In this document: positions 47,587 through 60,119 of the stretch, piece after piece
Numbering within the stretch: position 1 is the stretch's first letter
How the letters are laid out: the number at the start of each line of letters is the position of its first letter
NCBI RefSeq assembly: GCF_016545825.1
Contig: NC_052622.1
Coordinates: 13,211,001 to 13,275,000, forward strand
Reading direction: 5' to 3'
Source: Eucalyptus grandis
Lineage: Eukaryota > Streptophyta > Magnoliopsida > Myrtales > Myrtaceae
DNA length: 64,000 nt
Position numbers and translations under genes: made by a program
Notes under the pieces: model-generated
The model's input: only the letters and a program-made list of their open reading frames with translations
What the model was told of the DNA's origin: nothing
Databases searched by the model: none

Positions 47587-49375
47587 GTACAGTAAGTGCA
47601 TTACAAAAAAAAAAAAAATTGCGAAATAACAATTCATTTATTTCATTTTCAATGAGAAACGACGTCTAGAGATTCGTTGGTGGTTTAGCTCGTATTATAT
47701 GTCGAAATAAATGAACCGGAGCGTAGTGCTGTTAAAATATAATGTATACTGAAGAATCTCATTGGCTCTCTTGTGGTTTTATGGTTTGCAGTGAAGCAAA
47801 TCCTAGATGCATCATAATAGAAACTAAAATGTAGCTTAATTATTTATTGAACTAATTGAAATTTGAAGCGTGATGATTTTTGAAATGTGATGTATCTGTA
47901 TTATAACGTAAAGAAGCATTGGGAAACCACTACTTTTGATGGGATCATAATTATTTTCTTCAACTCGGAGCATTTTTTGTTATTCTATAAGTGTTACCAA
48001 AATGGACGAATGGTTAATAATTGTGTTTTTTTTTTTTTATCTCTCATGTACTTCAATTTTTATTTTAATCTCATGAACAAATTGATGTAGAACAACTGGC
48101 AAATACTTATATGGAAATCTTTGAGCGTCGAAAGAGCATACAGTCCCACAAATCAAAAAATGTTGCAGGATCTTCGAAATTATATGAGTTACAATATTTG
48201 ATCTCAAACTCACACTTTTTTATTTTTTATTTTCAAGATGTCAAAAATTTCGGACGTATTTTACAGATTTTTCTAGTAGCAGTTTGAAAACTTTCCCCTT
48301 AATCAATATATTTTCCTTGATTATGTTATTTAATTTCAATTATTTGATTATCTCATGAATTAAGACCTATTTATAAATACGCGTCTAAGATATTGTAACC
48401 GGCACTTCATCATTTAATTCACTATCTCCGTGGATCCCTTTCCAAGTGTTTCTTCGTCTGCATCACAAACATATCAAAAGAAGTGGAGACATTGTCATTT
48501 TTTTTTTTTTTGCGCATATATCTTCAATTTCTTCGTACCGTGTCAACAATTTCCTTACATCAACTGAAAAGTTAAATGTTTTATATTTGAATAATTTTAC
48601 AAAATCTTTTCAATGCCACATTTTTGCATACTCGCAAAGCATGTGCAGTTTGATTATATTGGATACACAACAGTAACTTGTAATATCATTATGCAAAAAT
48701 ATTTTTAGTATTCATGGTCTTACAAATTCAATGCATTAAAACAACGGTAAGTCAATCTTCTGGGTGGCAAGAGAAGTTACGGGATTTATAGATCGGCAAA
48801 CGTATTTGTATAAGCCGCAGGTGCTTGACTTAAATCGATTTATAAGACTCACAAGTCGTTCCTTGATCCTTAGGCAGCGGAGTCTCCGTACTTGTGCTCA
48901 AGAATATATAAATAATTAAATAAAAAAAATAAAGACTTCAGTCAACTTATTGTGTTATTGTCGGAAAATTAAGAAAAGAAAACCATTCTGGGCGTTGAGT
49001 GAATTTAAGAATATGGTCCAGACAAAGAGAAGCTTCAGTCAAAAAGAGTCAGCAAACGCGAGAGGGAAAAGGATGTGCTCTCCATTTCCCCAGGCTTTCT
49101 TCCTCGGTATTTACCGTTTGAGTTTGACTTTTTTAGAGGGCTTTGAAAGCCTTGGAATAGATGATGGAGATTTGCTTCTTTAGTTGCAAATATTTAGTGG
49201 AGATAAGCGATGAGATTCTCTTCTTCCTTTTTTGGAAAAAAAAAATAGATCGGATACAACTGGATGAAATTAATGGAAATAAGTCTAAGAACAAGGGAAT
49301 TATGTTTAGCAAAAAATAAAAGGAACTCATATTTTTCGCTATTCTCACGTTTTATATTCTCTAATAATTAGAAGG
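47461..49375. other. Gene-poor spacer upstream of HSL1
   Basis: AT-rich spacer with poly-A and poly-T runs. Short frames (47887-48090, 48446-48676, 48950-49183) match nothing. The proximal part is HSL1 promoter. Confidence 0.45.
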
Positions 49376-49379
49376 ATAT

Positions 49380-49760
49380 AATAGGTGCATGAGTCATGTG
49401 ACATAATCACTCTTATCTAATTCTTATAGCATGAGAACACGTGACAATAGATTGGAAAATTCATGTGAAGTAATCACTTGGATCATATTCTTGTAACGGC
49501 CTTTGAATGATATATTTCATGTGAAGAGCCGAATTTTATGAAGGTTAATCCAGCTATTCAATATATAAGAAAGTCATATGCTAGAAAAGGAGAGAGGAGG
49601 AGAGAAAAGAGAATATGGGAATAAAGTGTCTATGGATGGAAAATCATGTGAAGTAGTAGTCACTCTTATTCAATTTCCTTAATAGCTGTGAAGTGTCACG
49701 TTTCATGTGAATAGTCGAGTTTCATAAAAGGCAATACAAGAAACTATACCTAATCTAGCT
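49380..49760. repeat. Local direct duplication, about 190-bp spacing
   Basis: The words GGAAAATtCATGTGAAGTA, TTTCATGTGAA.AG.CGA.TTT and AT(g/a)AA(g/a)G occur in the same order at 49455-49540 and again at 49638-49725, with a CACTCTTAT.TAATT word before both. These are degenerate tandem copies of a non-coding unit. Confidence 0.6.
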
Positions 49761-52060
49761 TTGTAGTATAAAAAAAAGATATATAAGAGAAAATTACATT
49801 CCAGATTTTGTCCTTCACTTAGATTCCAATCTCTTACATTTTATCCTTTTTATATCTCTTACTAAAATAACCAAAAATAATTTTTAAAAAGTACTGTTTG
49901 AGGGTGAGAGAGAGAGAGAGAGAGATCACATCATGGAGCGTTATCCCTGACAAATGGCATACGAAACGTGAGTACAGTATCAAACGTGATTTAATTTTGG
50001 TGAGTGGAAGTGGGGCCGATCGAATAAGGACATTTCTGGAGAGGAAAACTTTGCAGCAAAAGGCCTAATAAAAATTGAATTTTTTGCCCTTTTGGTCATC
50101 CAACTGTTCGAGATTTCAACGACAGGAGGCTGCCCAAGTCAAAGAAGATCAGTGAGGGACGGGTGAGCGATTTGATTGGGATTTAACATTTGAGGGACGA
50201 ATCCAAGAATTGATTGCAAGTGCATCCCCCTCAATTGCGGACGGTAGTAAAATGAAGACCATCTACCTTTTTCCCGGTGGGGGGGACTGCTATGTTTGGA
50301 ATTCCATTATTAATTTCCTAAAAAAATGCTGGCAGTTGGACTTAGGAGAACAGTTGTCATGACCATAGAGAAAATTGTCTCATTGGTCTTGAATATATTG
50401 TGCATATGCGAATTTAATCATAAACTTTTAAACATTTACATGATATTTCAATGTAGAACTTCTAGTCAATTTTCATTAGAAATTACTAATATGGTAGTAT
50501 GTCTTGTATAATAACTAGATTATTGATCTGTCACGTAGCGGTTTCACGGAAAAATTGACCGGAAATAACTACATTGAAATTTTAAGTAAAGAATTATGAC
50601 TAAATTGATAAAATTAAAAAAAATTATGACTGAAATAATATTTGTACAATAAGTTGAAATCTTTTCAATCTTTTAAATGCACTGAAAAGATTTCGCATGA
50701 TCTAATGTGATTTTAGGTGTTGACAATTATTTTAAAAAGAATTAGTCGCGTTTGAAACCCTAAAAGCAATAATACAAAGGAAAAGATCGAAAGAAAACAT
50801 CTCTGAGAAGCACTAGTTAAAAAGAAAATGAAAAATCCTTAGAGCGATGTTCTATAAAAATATATTATATGTTCCGCATATAAATTTTTTTTTTTGTCTC
50901 ATTTAACAATCCATAAATCTAAAATTTGACTCTTGACGTTACCATCTTAACCATTTTAGGTCTTTTTTTTTTTGGTGATTGGCTTTTTCAATTATTTCGT
51001 CCACACGTGAGGGAGGACTATAGCATGTAAAATTTATTTTGCACCTTTTTCTGCGACAATCCTAAGTTTCTAAATGAGGACGACGATTGCGGAATTTACA
51101 TCTCGAGAATTTTTTTTTCTTTTTTTGGGCCCCCTCGACATGCCCACTCCCCGAATTCCATTTTGTGTAGGAGTAAACAGAAAAAAATCAATGATTTCCA
51201 ATGCCCATTCGTCATCTATAAATCTTCTATGGGGGACCAAAATTCTGTTAAAGAAACTATGGTCAAAATGTCGTCTCTCCTCCTTTTGTATTTTTCCTAG
51301 TATTTGATGCCGTCAAGAAAACTTCAACAAAATTCTGCTATATATGACATCATTATTCACCATATTGTGCATATAAAAGTTGATAAATCCTAGGGGCAAG
51401 CTCGAAACCTTCCAAGCATAAATTGTCCAATAGCATAACCCCCCGCTCCCTCTTTTTTTTGGGCCAAGCGCCGTATTTATTGGTGATCGGATAAAGCATG
51501 GGATGAAGTCCGAGCACATAAAATACTTCGCTGATCTTATCGATGAGGTAAAATGCTATCCAAAACCCAGGTGAAGTGCCCGAATTTGAATTGTTTATAC
51601 TTGACGCGATCGAGAATCCATACTCGCGCCGTTTTCTTTGTTTTTTTATTATATCTTATTTCTTCGTGTACATGTATTGAAAGTAATTCAGGCAGGATGT
51701 TTAGCCATTGATGAAGGATGACAGGCAAGTATATAGTTGCGATCCAGCCATGCCTACACACAAACTGTAGCAGTGTAGAGGTTAGAAAATTGAAACGAAG
51801 GAGACAAAATTAATTTAATGCTCTCGAGAAAAAATAATAATTTTTTCTAAGCTCAAACCAAACCTAAACCTAACGCAGAAGTTAGATTGAGAAAATAAAT
51901 TGAAAAAGAAAGAAAGAAAAGAGAGAATACCCTCGTGCGTGAATCTATCTATATATATATTTCGGTTCTAGAGCTTCTTTTGACTGAGACTTAGAGAATC
52001 GGGCATTCCCAAAGTGCAAGAAACACAAGCATTATTCCAAAAGAGTAGTGTGAAATGCAT
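49761..52060. other. Gene-poor spacer
   Basis: AT-rich, with an (AG)n tract at 49901-49924. A segment at 50540-50670 holds the 'actaaattgataaa / attatgactgaaat' words of the MITE-like sequences elsewhere in the window. No gene was seen. Confidence 0.4.
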
Positions 52061-52061
52061 C

Positions 52062-53960
52062 TATTCTTTTCTTGCAACACTTTGCGGAATATAGTGCAAC
52101 TTTGCAGAAATATATACGAAATAGTCACTTGATATTAAATTATAAATTTCATAAATTATGGGCTACTTTGGACGTATGCCATTTTAAAAGAGAAAAGAAA
52201 AGAAAAGAAAATGATGATGGTGTGCTGCACACCAGGGCCTACTTTGTAACTTTCCAAATCTCTAAAATCAATGTGAAAGGGAGAAATTAGAAAATTTAAA
52301 TATTAAATTCGAAAGAAAAAGACTTAGAATTGTCAGTGTGGGAACATTTTAATTTCACAAAACATTCAAATGTAGAGAGCTAAGTCTCCAATAACTAATT
52401 TAGAATTCATCCAAGCAGAATTCGGTATATATATAGTTTGTGAGAATTGTCGAAATTTCTTCCTTTATTGCCGCTCAAGGAGAAAACAAACACAACTGAT
52501 AAAAAGGGAGACCATAAACAATTTTTGAAATAAAATAAGAAAAGCGAGCTTTCACTAAAGCTCAAGAAATGTAATTAAAAAATAAATCATTCTTTTTTAG
52601 CCTAAAATGAAAATATGTTTTCCGATATTTCCATGCTCATTGAATTATTTTTCTTTTTCACACACCAATTATACACAAGGAACATAAAAAAAAAAAAAAA
52701 AAAAAACAAAATTAGACCTTCACTTTTTATTTATTTATAGAAACATCGAATATAGCGCAACACTTGCGAAATTACGAACAAAATATTCACTTAGTTTTGA
52801 ATCACTATTTTAATTAATAGATTATGGGCTACTTTAGGGTTTATACTAGAAAAAGTGATCATAATGTGTTACAAATCAAGGTCTACTTTCTAACTTTGTA
52901 AGTCTTTAAAGTCAATGTGAAAAGGAGAAATTAGAAAAGTTAGATTTTTTAAAATTATTGAGCTCTTTATGAGCTATTGAATGACTAGCAATTGAACGAT
53001 TGGCAATCTTTACGGGTTACTGTGTCAATGGTCATTGATAATTAGCCGTTCGATTGAGTTCGTCGACTTTGCCGTGAATTATCCGACAACATGGCAGAAG
53101 TGTCCATAAATTTTATTTTCGCAAAACATGTAGATATAGAGCTAATTTTATGTAATCAATAAATATTCATCCAAATGGAAATTTGTATATCGAAGCCGAC
53201 ATCAAGCATTGATATATTTAATTTTTAAGAACCGTCCAAATTTTCATCTTCGTTGCCTTAAAAGAAAAAGAAAACAGCTGATAAACAAAATGAGACAATT
53301 CAAAACAATTTCAACTATGGACAAAAGTGATCATGGTGTGTTACATACCAAGGCCTACTTTCTAACTCTCTACGTCTTTAAAGTCAATGTGAAAAGGAGA
53401 AATTAGAAAAGTTAGATTTTTAAAATTATTGAACTCTTCACAAGCTGTTGAATGATTGATGATGCTTGTCAATCGTTCATTGACAAATGGTATCATTCGT
53501 TGATAGCCGTTTGATTGAGTCCAACAACTTTGCCGTGAATCATCCGACAATATAGCAAAAGTGTCCATTATTTTTCGCAAAACGTGTAGATGTAGAGCTT
53601 ATCTCATGTAATCAATAAATACTTGTCCAGAGGAAACTCTATTTATCGAAACTGACATCAAGCATAATATATTTACTTCCTAAGAATTGTCCAAATTTCC
53701 ATCTTTACTCCCGTCCAAGAAAAAGAAAACAACCGATGAAAAGTAAGGAAACGACCGGAAGCAATTTGCGAACAAAAATAAGAGAAGCAAGCTTTCACTA
53801 AATCTCACGAAATGTAATTTTCTTTTTTCTTTTTGTTTCCATTCCTTTTTAGCCTAAAACAAATATCGTTTCCAATATCTCCATTCTCATTGATTTTTTT
53901 TTAACAAAACAAAATACATTTTAAAGAAAGAAAGAAAAAAGAAAAAGTAAATCTTCATTT
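52062..53960. repeat. Degenerate tandem triplication, 0.47-0.65 kb units
   Basis: Three units follow each other. The word GAGAAATTAGAAAA occurs at 52281, 52926 and 53397, each time preceded by (A/G)CC(a/g)..GCCTACTTT.TAACT.T...TCT.TAAA.TCAATGTGAAA. Units two and three continue with matching TTGCCGTGAAT.ATCCGACAA, TTTCGCAAAAC.TGTAGAT and GACATCAAGCAT words. Units one and three share GCTTTCACTAAA.CTCA.GAAATGTAAT and TTTTTTAGCCTAAAA. The copies differ by many substitutions and gaps, so the triplication is old. No unit has a conserved reading frame: the short frames in units one and three follow the repeat by chance. Confidence 0.8.
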
Positions 53961-54249
53961 TTACAACGTGAATATTGACCATTTGTCCATAGCGGAACCT
54001 CGCACGCGCTATTCACCCCAAGGCTTTCGTGAGCATATTCCTACGATTGATTATTAATTGTCCTCATGCGGGACGACCACAAATTTCAATGGAGTGGTTG
54101 CTGCTGAGCTGCTGCTGCTGCTCTTCCTTTGACCGGTCCAAGCAAAAAAGGCCCCAAAAGAGGTTCCAATAGTCCACGGGCATGCACCACCCTCGTGCTG
54201 TCGATTCACATGTGTTTCGGTCGCACGAAATTCCACCAATTTAGTCCTT

Positions 54250-54710
54250 TCAATGTCCTGCAAATCACGACATAGGCCATCTACGTGGCACACCGCCACG
54301 TCCGAGATCTGCGGTGAACATTAATTGGAAGAATTGGCAGTGAAACTTCAAAATTAAAAAGTGTAAAACTGAATTGAGCATATATTATGCTTTTCAATCA
54401 TATTTTCAAAAATCACGATGCATGTCATCCTATGCGGTATATCGCCACATTAAGGATTTGTGTCGAGAATTGAAACTTCGGCATACCATCACGTTAGGGA
54501 TATGTGGTGAGAATTAATTGGAAGAATTGATATTAAAATTTCCAAAAGATTGAGATGTTTAAAATTGAATTGAAATATATACAACAGTTTTATGTCTTTC
54601 AATCATATTTCTCGTCAATCACGATGCAAGCCATCTTATGTGGTACACTGCCTTAGAGAGTTATGTCAAGAATTGGTTGGAAGGACCGCCATTAAAACTT
54701 TGGTAAGATT
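54250..54710. repeat. Three-copy degenerate tandem repeat
   Basis: AATCACGA(C/T) starts copies at about 54252, 54411 and 54618. Each continues with (G/C)CCATC.TA.GTGG.A.A..GCC, then GAGAATTAATTGGAAGAATTG or close variants, and then an A-rich tail. The unit is about 160-205 bases and non-coding. Confidence 0.65.
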
Positions 54711-57231
54711 GATAAATTTATGATTAAATTGACATCCATATAACGAATTTAGAATTGATCGGACAGTTTCTCTGTAAACACGAGAGTTTGAGTCCATACA
54801 AAGGGAGGGTTTGAATTGAAATTTGTCATGTTCCGGGAGAGCATCAAGGACGGGACTTCTGGTCTTTCAATGCTATAATGTTGGCATCAATTATAATTAC
54901 CAATTATGATAATGATGGAAAGGGGGAATCCAAGCAGATAAGGTCTTGATGTGCAGGTCGGCTCACCTAAATTCTAATGTCACGCCTGCAAACAAATGCT
55001 AATTGACGTGCCATCTCTTCTTTTCTCACTGTTCCCTCGTCATGCGATGGGTTTGGCGGAGAGTAGCTTGAAGTAAAGACTAGGGTTTTCTTGGCAAGCA
55101 AGTGCAAGTCACATTCTGCCAAAGTTTACCGCAACAGAGATTAAACTGCTTAATTAACATTTCATATAAATTCGTTTATTTAGAGAGGCGTCACTTCCGT
55201 CGGTTAGGATATCATTAAGGTATGACACAAATGTCCTCCCCGAGTTAATTTTAGTCGACGCTCGTGCGCCGCCCTTCGTCAGACATTGATACTTTTATGT
55301 GTCGACAAATGTTGAATACGTTGCATGCATTTGATCAAGACATTGGGGATGGGCATGCTTGTCTAGCCTTGAGGATCGGGATTTCGGATAACCAAAGGAC
55401 AAGGATTTTGTGTCTTAAAAAGTGTGAAGTTTAAGATTTGATTGTTATTAGGAGCATGCAATTAATGTCACGTTTGGAGAAACCGATCCTTTGTGAATTT
55501 GAAATTCAAAATGAATTATTTGACTTATATTTGTGATGTGAGTGACTTAACATTTTCTTGAGCAATTTTTTGCTTAATTTTTTATTATTTTTGGTGCAAC
55601 ACACTAACCCCTACCTCCAACATGAGGCATGGCTCGACGGGGGGTTTGAATGTCACCCCGTGATATTAGCAGGATGTTTTCTTACATGCACGGCCGATAC
55701 TCACTAGATCATATTAGCAATTTTGGATCAAAATTAACTTGAATGACTACATTGACAATTTATTAAAATGTTTATGATTAAATTGACAAATTTTAAGTGA
55801 TATATGACTAAATTGGGATAATGGAATGACTTAGACTTGAATTGACAAATTGTCAAAATGTTTATGATTGAATTGACAATTGAAATGTTTGTAATTGAAT
55901 TGACTATTATATAATAGGTTAAGTAATTTTTTGGAGATTTTTTCCTACAAATCTCATATTATTTTTCAGTATACATGAAAGATTTGAGGATTGGGCCACT
56001 GATTGAATATAGCCTCGTCAAATTAGGCCTTCAACAGTGGGCCTAATGTGCTCTTGAAGCTGGGCTAGCCCTACAGAAAAGTCACCATAACTTTTCATCT
56101 GAAATATTATAAGCTTCCTTCTATTCAAAGCCAAGAATGAATTTCGGCAGGTTTGATCTGATCGGAGGTTGCAATGTCTCTCTTGGAGGATGTCACTTGC
56201 TCATCAATTTAGCAATTGTTTTTCTTCATTCATAGAATGTGTTAGATGAGAGAAATTATTACATACTCGCCATCCAACTTATCATCAGTAGACAGCTGAC
56301 GCTATATATATAATTATTGATCTCTATCTACTATTTATGGGCAATCACCTAGTTCACATTTTTCATGCATTTACACTTGGGGCTGGCTGAAAGGTTGATT
56401 GGAATACATTACCAAACAATTCCATGTTCAATTATAATGTCTTGTTCTCAAAGTAACTTTCGGATTGTATCATTAATAGAGCCTTACCCAATGCACGGGG
56501 AAAGAATGACATGCATGCACCGATGCAGATTAACCAAACTAGAATACTTGGATGTTGTGAGTCCTAAAAGACGTGCCTTTAAATGGAGACTAACATCTCA
56601 TAATATGGTGAGATCGTAATAATAATAGTAACACATCATAACATAATAAAAGGAAGAATAAAGGGAAAAAAAGAGGTAGAGGTGTCCAATTACTTTGAGG
56701 CAAGAATAAGCTTTGTACAGTTACATAACATTAATAGTTCTGTCCCTCAAAAAGGGGCATGGACCACATGAAACTCACACCTGGACACTGTACAAAGCAT
56801 ACGCCTAAGCATAAAGTTCGCAAAAAATATATAAAATGTAAAAGCAGCCCTAAGAATCATCAGATGTATATATGTATGACCACATAGAAGAATCTACCTC
56901 TTGTAGCCTTCATCTGACAGACCTTCCTTATTCCTCCCCTACCTTTTCCACCAGAATTTGGAGTCACATAATGCCTATTAACTTATTCCATCAATTCTTC
57001 AATGATTGGTTCTAGCATTCTACTTTAGCCATTCCATAATGCATTCAACAATAGTCCCCTTACTTTCAAATAAAAGAAGAAGAATATATCAATGCAATGC
57101 TTACAACCAAGTGTCATGCTCATGAAATATCATCATTCGGTGGGATTGATAATATTACGTCAGTATGTCACTTTAAGTTAAAAGCATTGCATAATATACT
57201 CTTCGTTTTCTGGGTTTCCTCAAATGTATGT
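54711..57231. other. Gene-poor spacer, NAC 3' flank at its end
   Basis: AT-rich with repeated 'ttatgattaaattgacaa' type words at 54717, 55787 and 55865, the same words as in the 17.9-kb MITE-like element. The segment at 55590-55700 is GC-richer and looks like a transposon fragment. The last few hundred bases are probably the 3' UTR and flank of the NAC gene. No separate gene was seen. Confidence 0.45.
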
Positions 57232-58327
57232 TCAAGAGACAAAAGAAGACCCACCATGGACTGCAAAATGGCGAGGGATCATCTGATGTTGAGAGCTTGC
57301 CCTATTTTGGCTTCCTTGGTCAAAAGATATGTAAGAAGAGTTATAGTACTCCACCAGGGCAGGATTGTTCTTGAGATTAGCATTCTCGTGCCCGCTCGGT
57401 CCATTCAGCTTAAGTGATGATGAGTCTTTCATGAGCGAACCACATTGCCTTGGCTGTGTTTGGTAGAAGACCTTTGATACCACCAGCTCACCTTCTTTCT
57501 CTTCCTCATTGTTGCCAAGGTGGTACTGATGCATCACCCAATTGGTCTTCTCTGGCTTCCTTTGCTTCCCATAGTTGGTGTAGAGCACAAGTATCTTCTT
57601 GTAGCCCTTGAGCTCTCCTTTCATGAAGACCGGGCGGGTCTTGCCCGTCTTGTGCCACCTTGTCTCGCCGCCTTCCTCGTCCGTGTGGACCTTCCTTCTC
57701 TTCCTGTTGCCGGTCGTGTACGCTTTGGAGGGCCGGTGAAAGAAGTGGCGGATCATGCCGTTTTTGCTCACGCCTTCATCATCATTAGAAACATACATAC
57801 AGGTTACATAACTTGGACAATCACACGTACATACTAGTAGACATGATAAACACAATCGGGTATCTCATATTTTTATGCAACGCAAAAATGTTTATAAAGA
57901 TCAATGATGTTTATAAAGATCTGCTTGGCAATTCAAACGGAAGACTAGTCAATGCTTTATATTGCCAGTGGACGTTACTTAGATTTGGATGTAGTATATT
58001 CCTAGAGACAATGAAAAGGTATGGTCTGAGGTAAATATGATTGAGTTACTACTAAAACATTAACAGATGCATGAAAAATAGATGGATCTTTTGGCTAGAG
58101 AAGGAATTATGGCCATGGATGAGATAAAATTTACATGCAACACAAGTGACGATCTCATAAAAGCAAATAAATCAAGCACTTGAATAGATTTCCTTTCAAA
58201 AGTAATTATAGTCGATTGAGTACGTATTGTACATGTACCAGGAGTTAAAGTTAAAATCCGTCGGCTCAATAATTGAAAAGAAGGGGGACAATAATTTGAT
58301 ACCTGCTTCTATATCTTCCTCTTCCTA

Positions 58328-58373
<46 letters not shown>

Positions 58374-59196
58374 TCTGTGAAGATTCTTGTACCATTCATG
58401 CAATGAAATCTAGCAACTGTGGGTCTAATAAAACTGAAATTTCAAATAACTTGTATGCAGTAAACAATCTTGAATTACTTTCTTATTAGATGACCCATCT
58501 ACGTTCTTAGTTTGATGCAATGAAAAGGACCAAGAGAACAAGGAAAAGCTTCAAGAGAGAGAAACCCAAAACAAATGAACCGCGCGTCTCGCAGAGAATG
58601 TTTAGTGTAAAATTCAATTCTTAACATTTTTTCAGATGATTTAATAACTATGTTTCAAATCCAGTGAGAGGTTCAAGATATCTAAGAAGAAAGAAGAAGG
58701 CCATAAAGCCAGAAAGGCACTCTCTATCCAGTACCTGGTAATTTCTCTGGATGGGTGTAGCAAATCCCGTTCTCTCCCTGAAGGGTAGGGATGAACTGAT
58801 CGATCAAGCGGTGAAGCTTCCGAGCATCAGGCCGCACCTTCCCTTCCAAATGCTCGAGCAGCTCTTGATCCGTTGGATCGAACTTGACTCCAGCCGGCAG
58901 CCCTGGCAATTCCTGAATCCCAGTCTGTTCATCAAAGAAAGAATCATCAGAAGAGTTTATTGGCGAGTTATTAACCAAGACGACTATGCTAGAAGAAATA
59001 ACGAAAATTCTTCATGGAACTGAGATTGGTATAAAACCTGGTCCTGGATTTCAAATTCATGCCCGCAGGAAGGACAAGTCCTGAACACTGGAGGCCTCTT
59101 GGCAACAACACCGGCCTTGTTGTTGGATGGCGGTGGTGAGGTTGCGCTCTCATTTCTCTGCTCATCACTCTTATTGTCATTATTGCACCAAGTCAT
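57232..59196 (-). CDS. SND2: NAC transcription factor, SND2/SND3 clade
   Basis: Three exons (59196-59038, 58924-58735 and 57773-57232), phases consistent, encode 296 residues. The clade marks are the MTWC start and the N-terminal [13 protein letters not shown] motif (residues about 41-53) ahead of the NAC domain. The domain has [80 protein letters not shown] and [11 protein letters not shown], then [15 protein letters not shown]. These are the features of NAC073 (SND2) and NAC010 (SND3), nuclear factors acting below NST/SND1 in the secondary-wall network and affecting cellulose and xylan genes in fibres. The start is chosen at MTWC rather than the upstream in-frame ATG at 59259. The C-terminal activation region is short and Asn/Ser-rich. 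SND2 versus SND3 cannot be settled here. Confidence 0.95.
58331..58371. repeat. (GA)n microsatellite in NAC intron 2
   Basis: A perfect GA repeat of about 20 units lies inside the second intron of the NAC gene. Confidence 0.95.
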
Positions 59197-59485
59197 GATT
59201 TCCTGTTCTTCGCTTTTTTTTCCTCCGTCTCGCTTTTCCTCACACTTCCCATATACCACTCGACACGAGATCTATATCTTTCTCCTGTCACCTAAACTAT
59301 ATGCACTCCAACTACAACGATATCTCTCTTGGGAAGAGAGAGAAAGTGACAGATGAGGGAGAGAAAAGAAAAGGGGAAAAAAAAAGAAAGAAGAAGGGAA
59401 TGAAGTTAAAAAGCAACTTGTCTCCTTCTTAAAGCTTGTTTTAATTCATGTGAGTTTCTTCTTGTGGGTTGGGAAGGAATTAAAT

Positions 59486-59589
59486 TCTCTCTCTCTCTCT
59501 CTCTCTCTCATTCACTTTTTACGTCCTTTGCAATCTTATAGAATAGAAGCCATCCCGCTTGAAAACCACCCTTTCTTGCTCTTGCTTCT

Positions 59590-59626
<37 letters not shown>

Positions 59627-59977
59627 ATAATTAAATAATGGAAATGGGGAAAAATGGAGTTTCTGGTTGTGTATGATCTGCAGAGACAGAAAAGAGACGT
59701 TGCTTGGATCTGAAGTTAGCCGAATAGCCACCGATCGATGCCTAAGTATGGCCGATCCATACGATACCAATTGAAACACTTGAAGGAGAATAATTGTAAA
59801 TTTGGGTCCTTTACCAACTTCTGTGTACAGAAAGCTTTCACTTATGAAAATGAAGAAAAAAACTGTTGTCTAGGCTTAAAAGAAACAACCAAAGATTAAA
59901 TAGGGTTGAGTAGAGATGGGGCAACCTTATTTACAGGAGACCTTTCAACCCACCCACACACAGGCACTCGCACTCAC

Positions 59978-60008
<31 letters not shown>

Positions 60009-60080
60009 TGCAGTTGCAGTTCCAATGTCGCCCTAGAGTGTACAAAAAGCTAAAATAGAGAAATACACATAAGACAGCAG

Positions 60081-60113
<33 letters not shown>
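59486..60113. promoter_or_regulatory. Cluster of (GA/CT)n tracts upstream of the NAC gene
   Basis: Four long dinucleotide tracts lie within 0.63 kb upstream of the NAC start: CT at 59486-59509 and GA at 59593-59622, 59978-60004 and 60085-60113. GA/CT runs near plant starts are known binding sites for BPC (GAGA-binding) proteins. That they regulate this gene is inferred. Switches in tract orientation (CT then GA on the plus strand) are seen. Confidence 0.55.
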
Positions 60114-60119
<6 letters not shown>

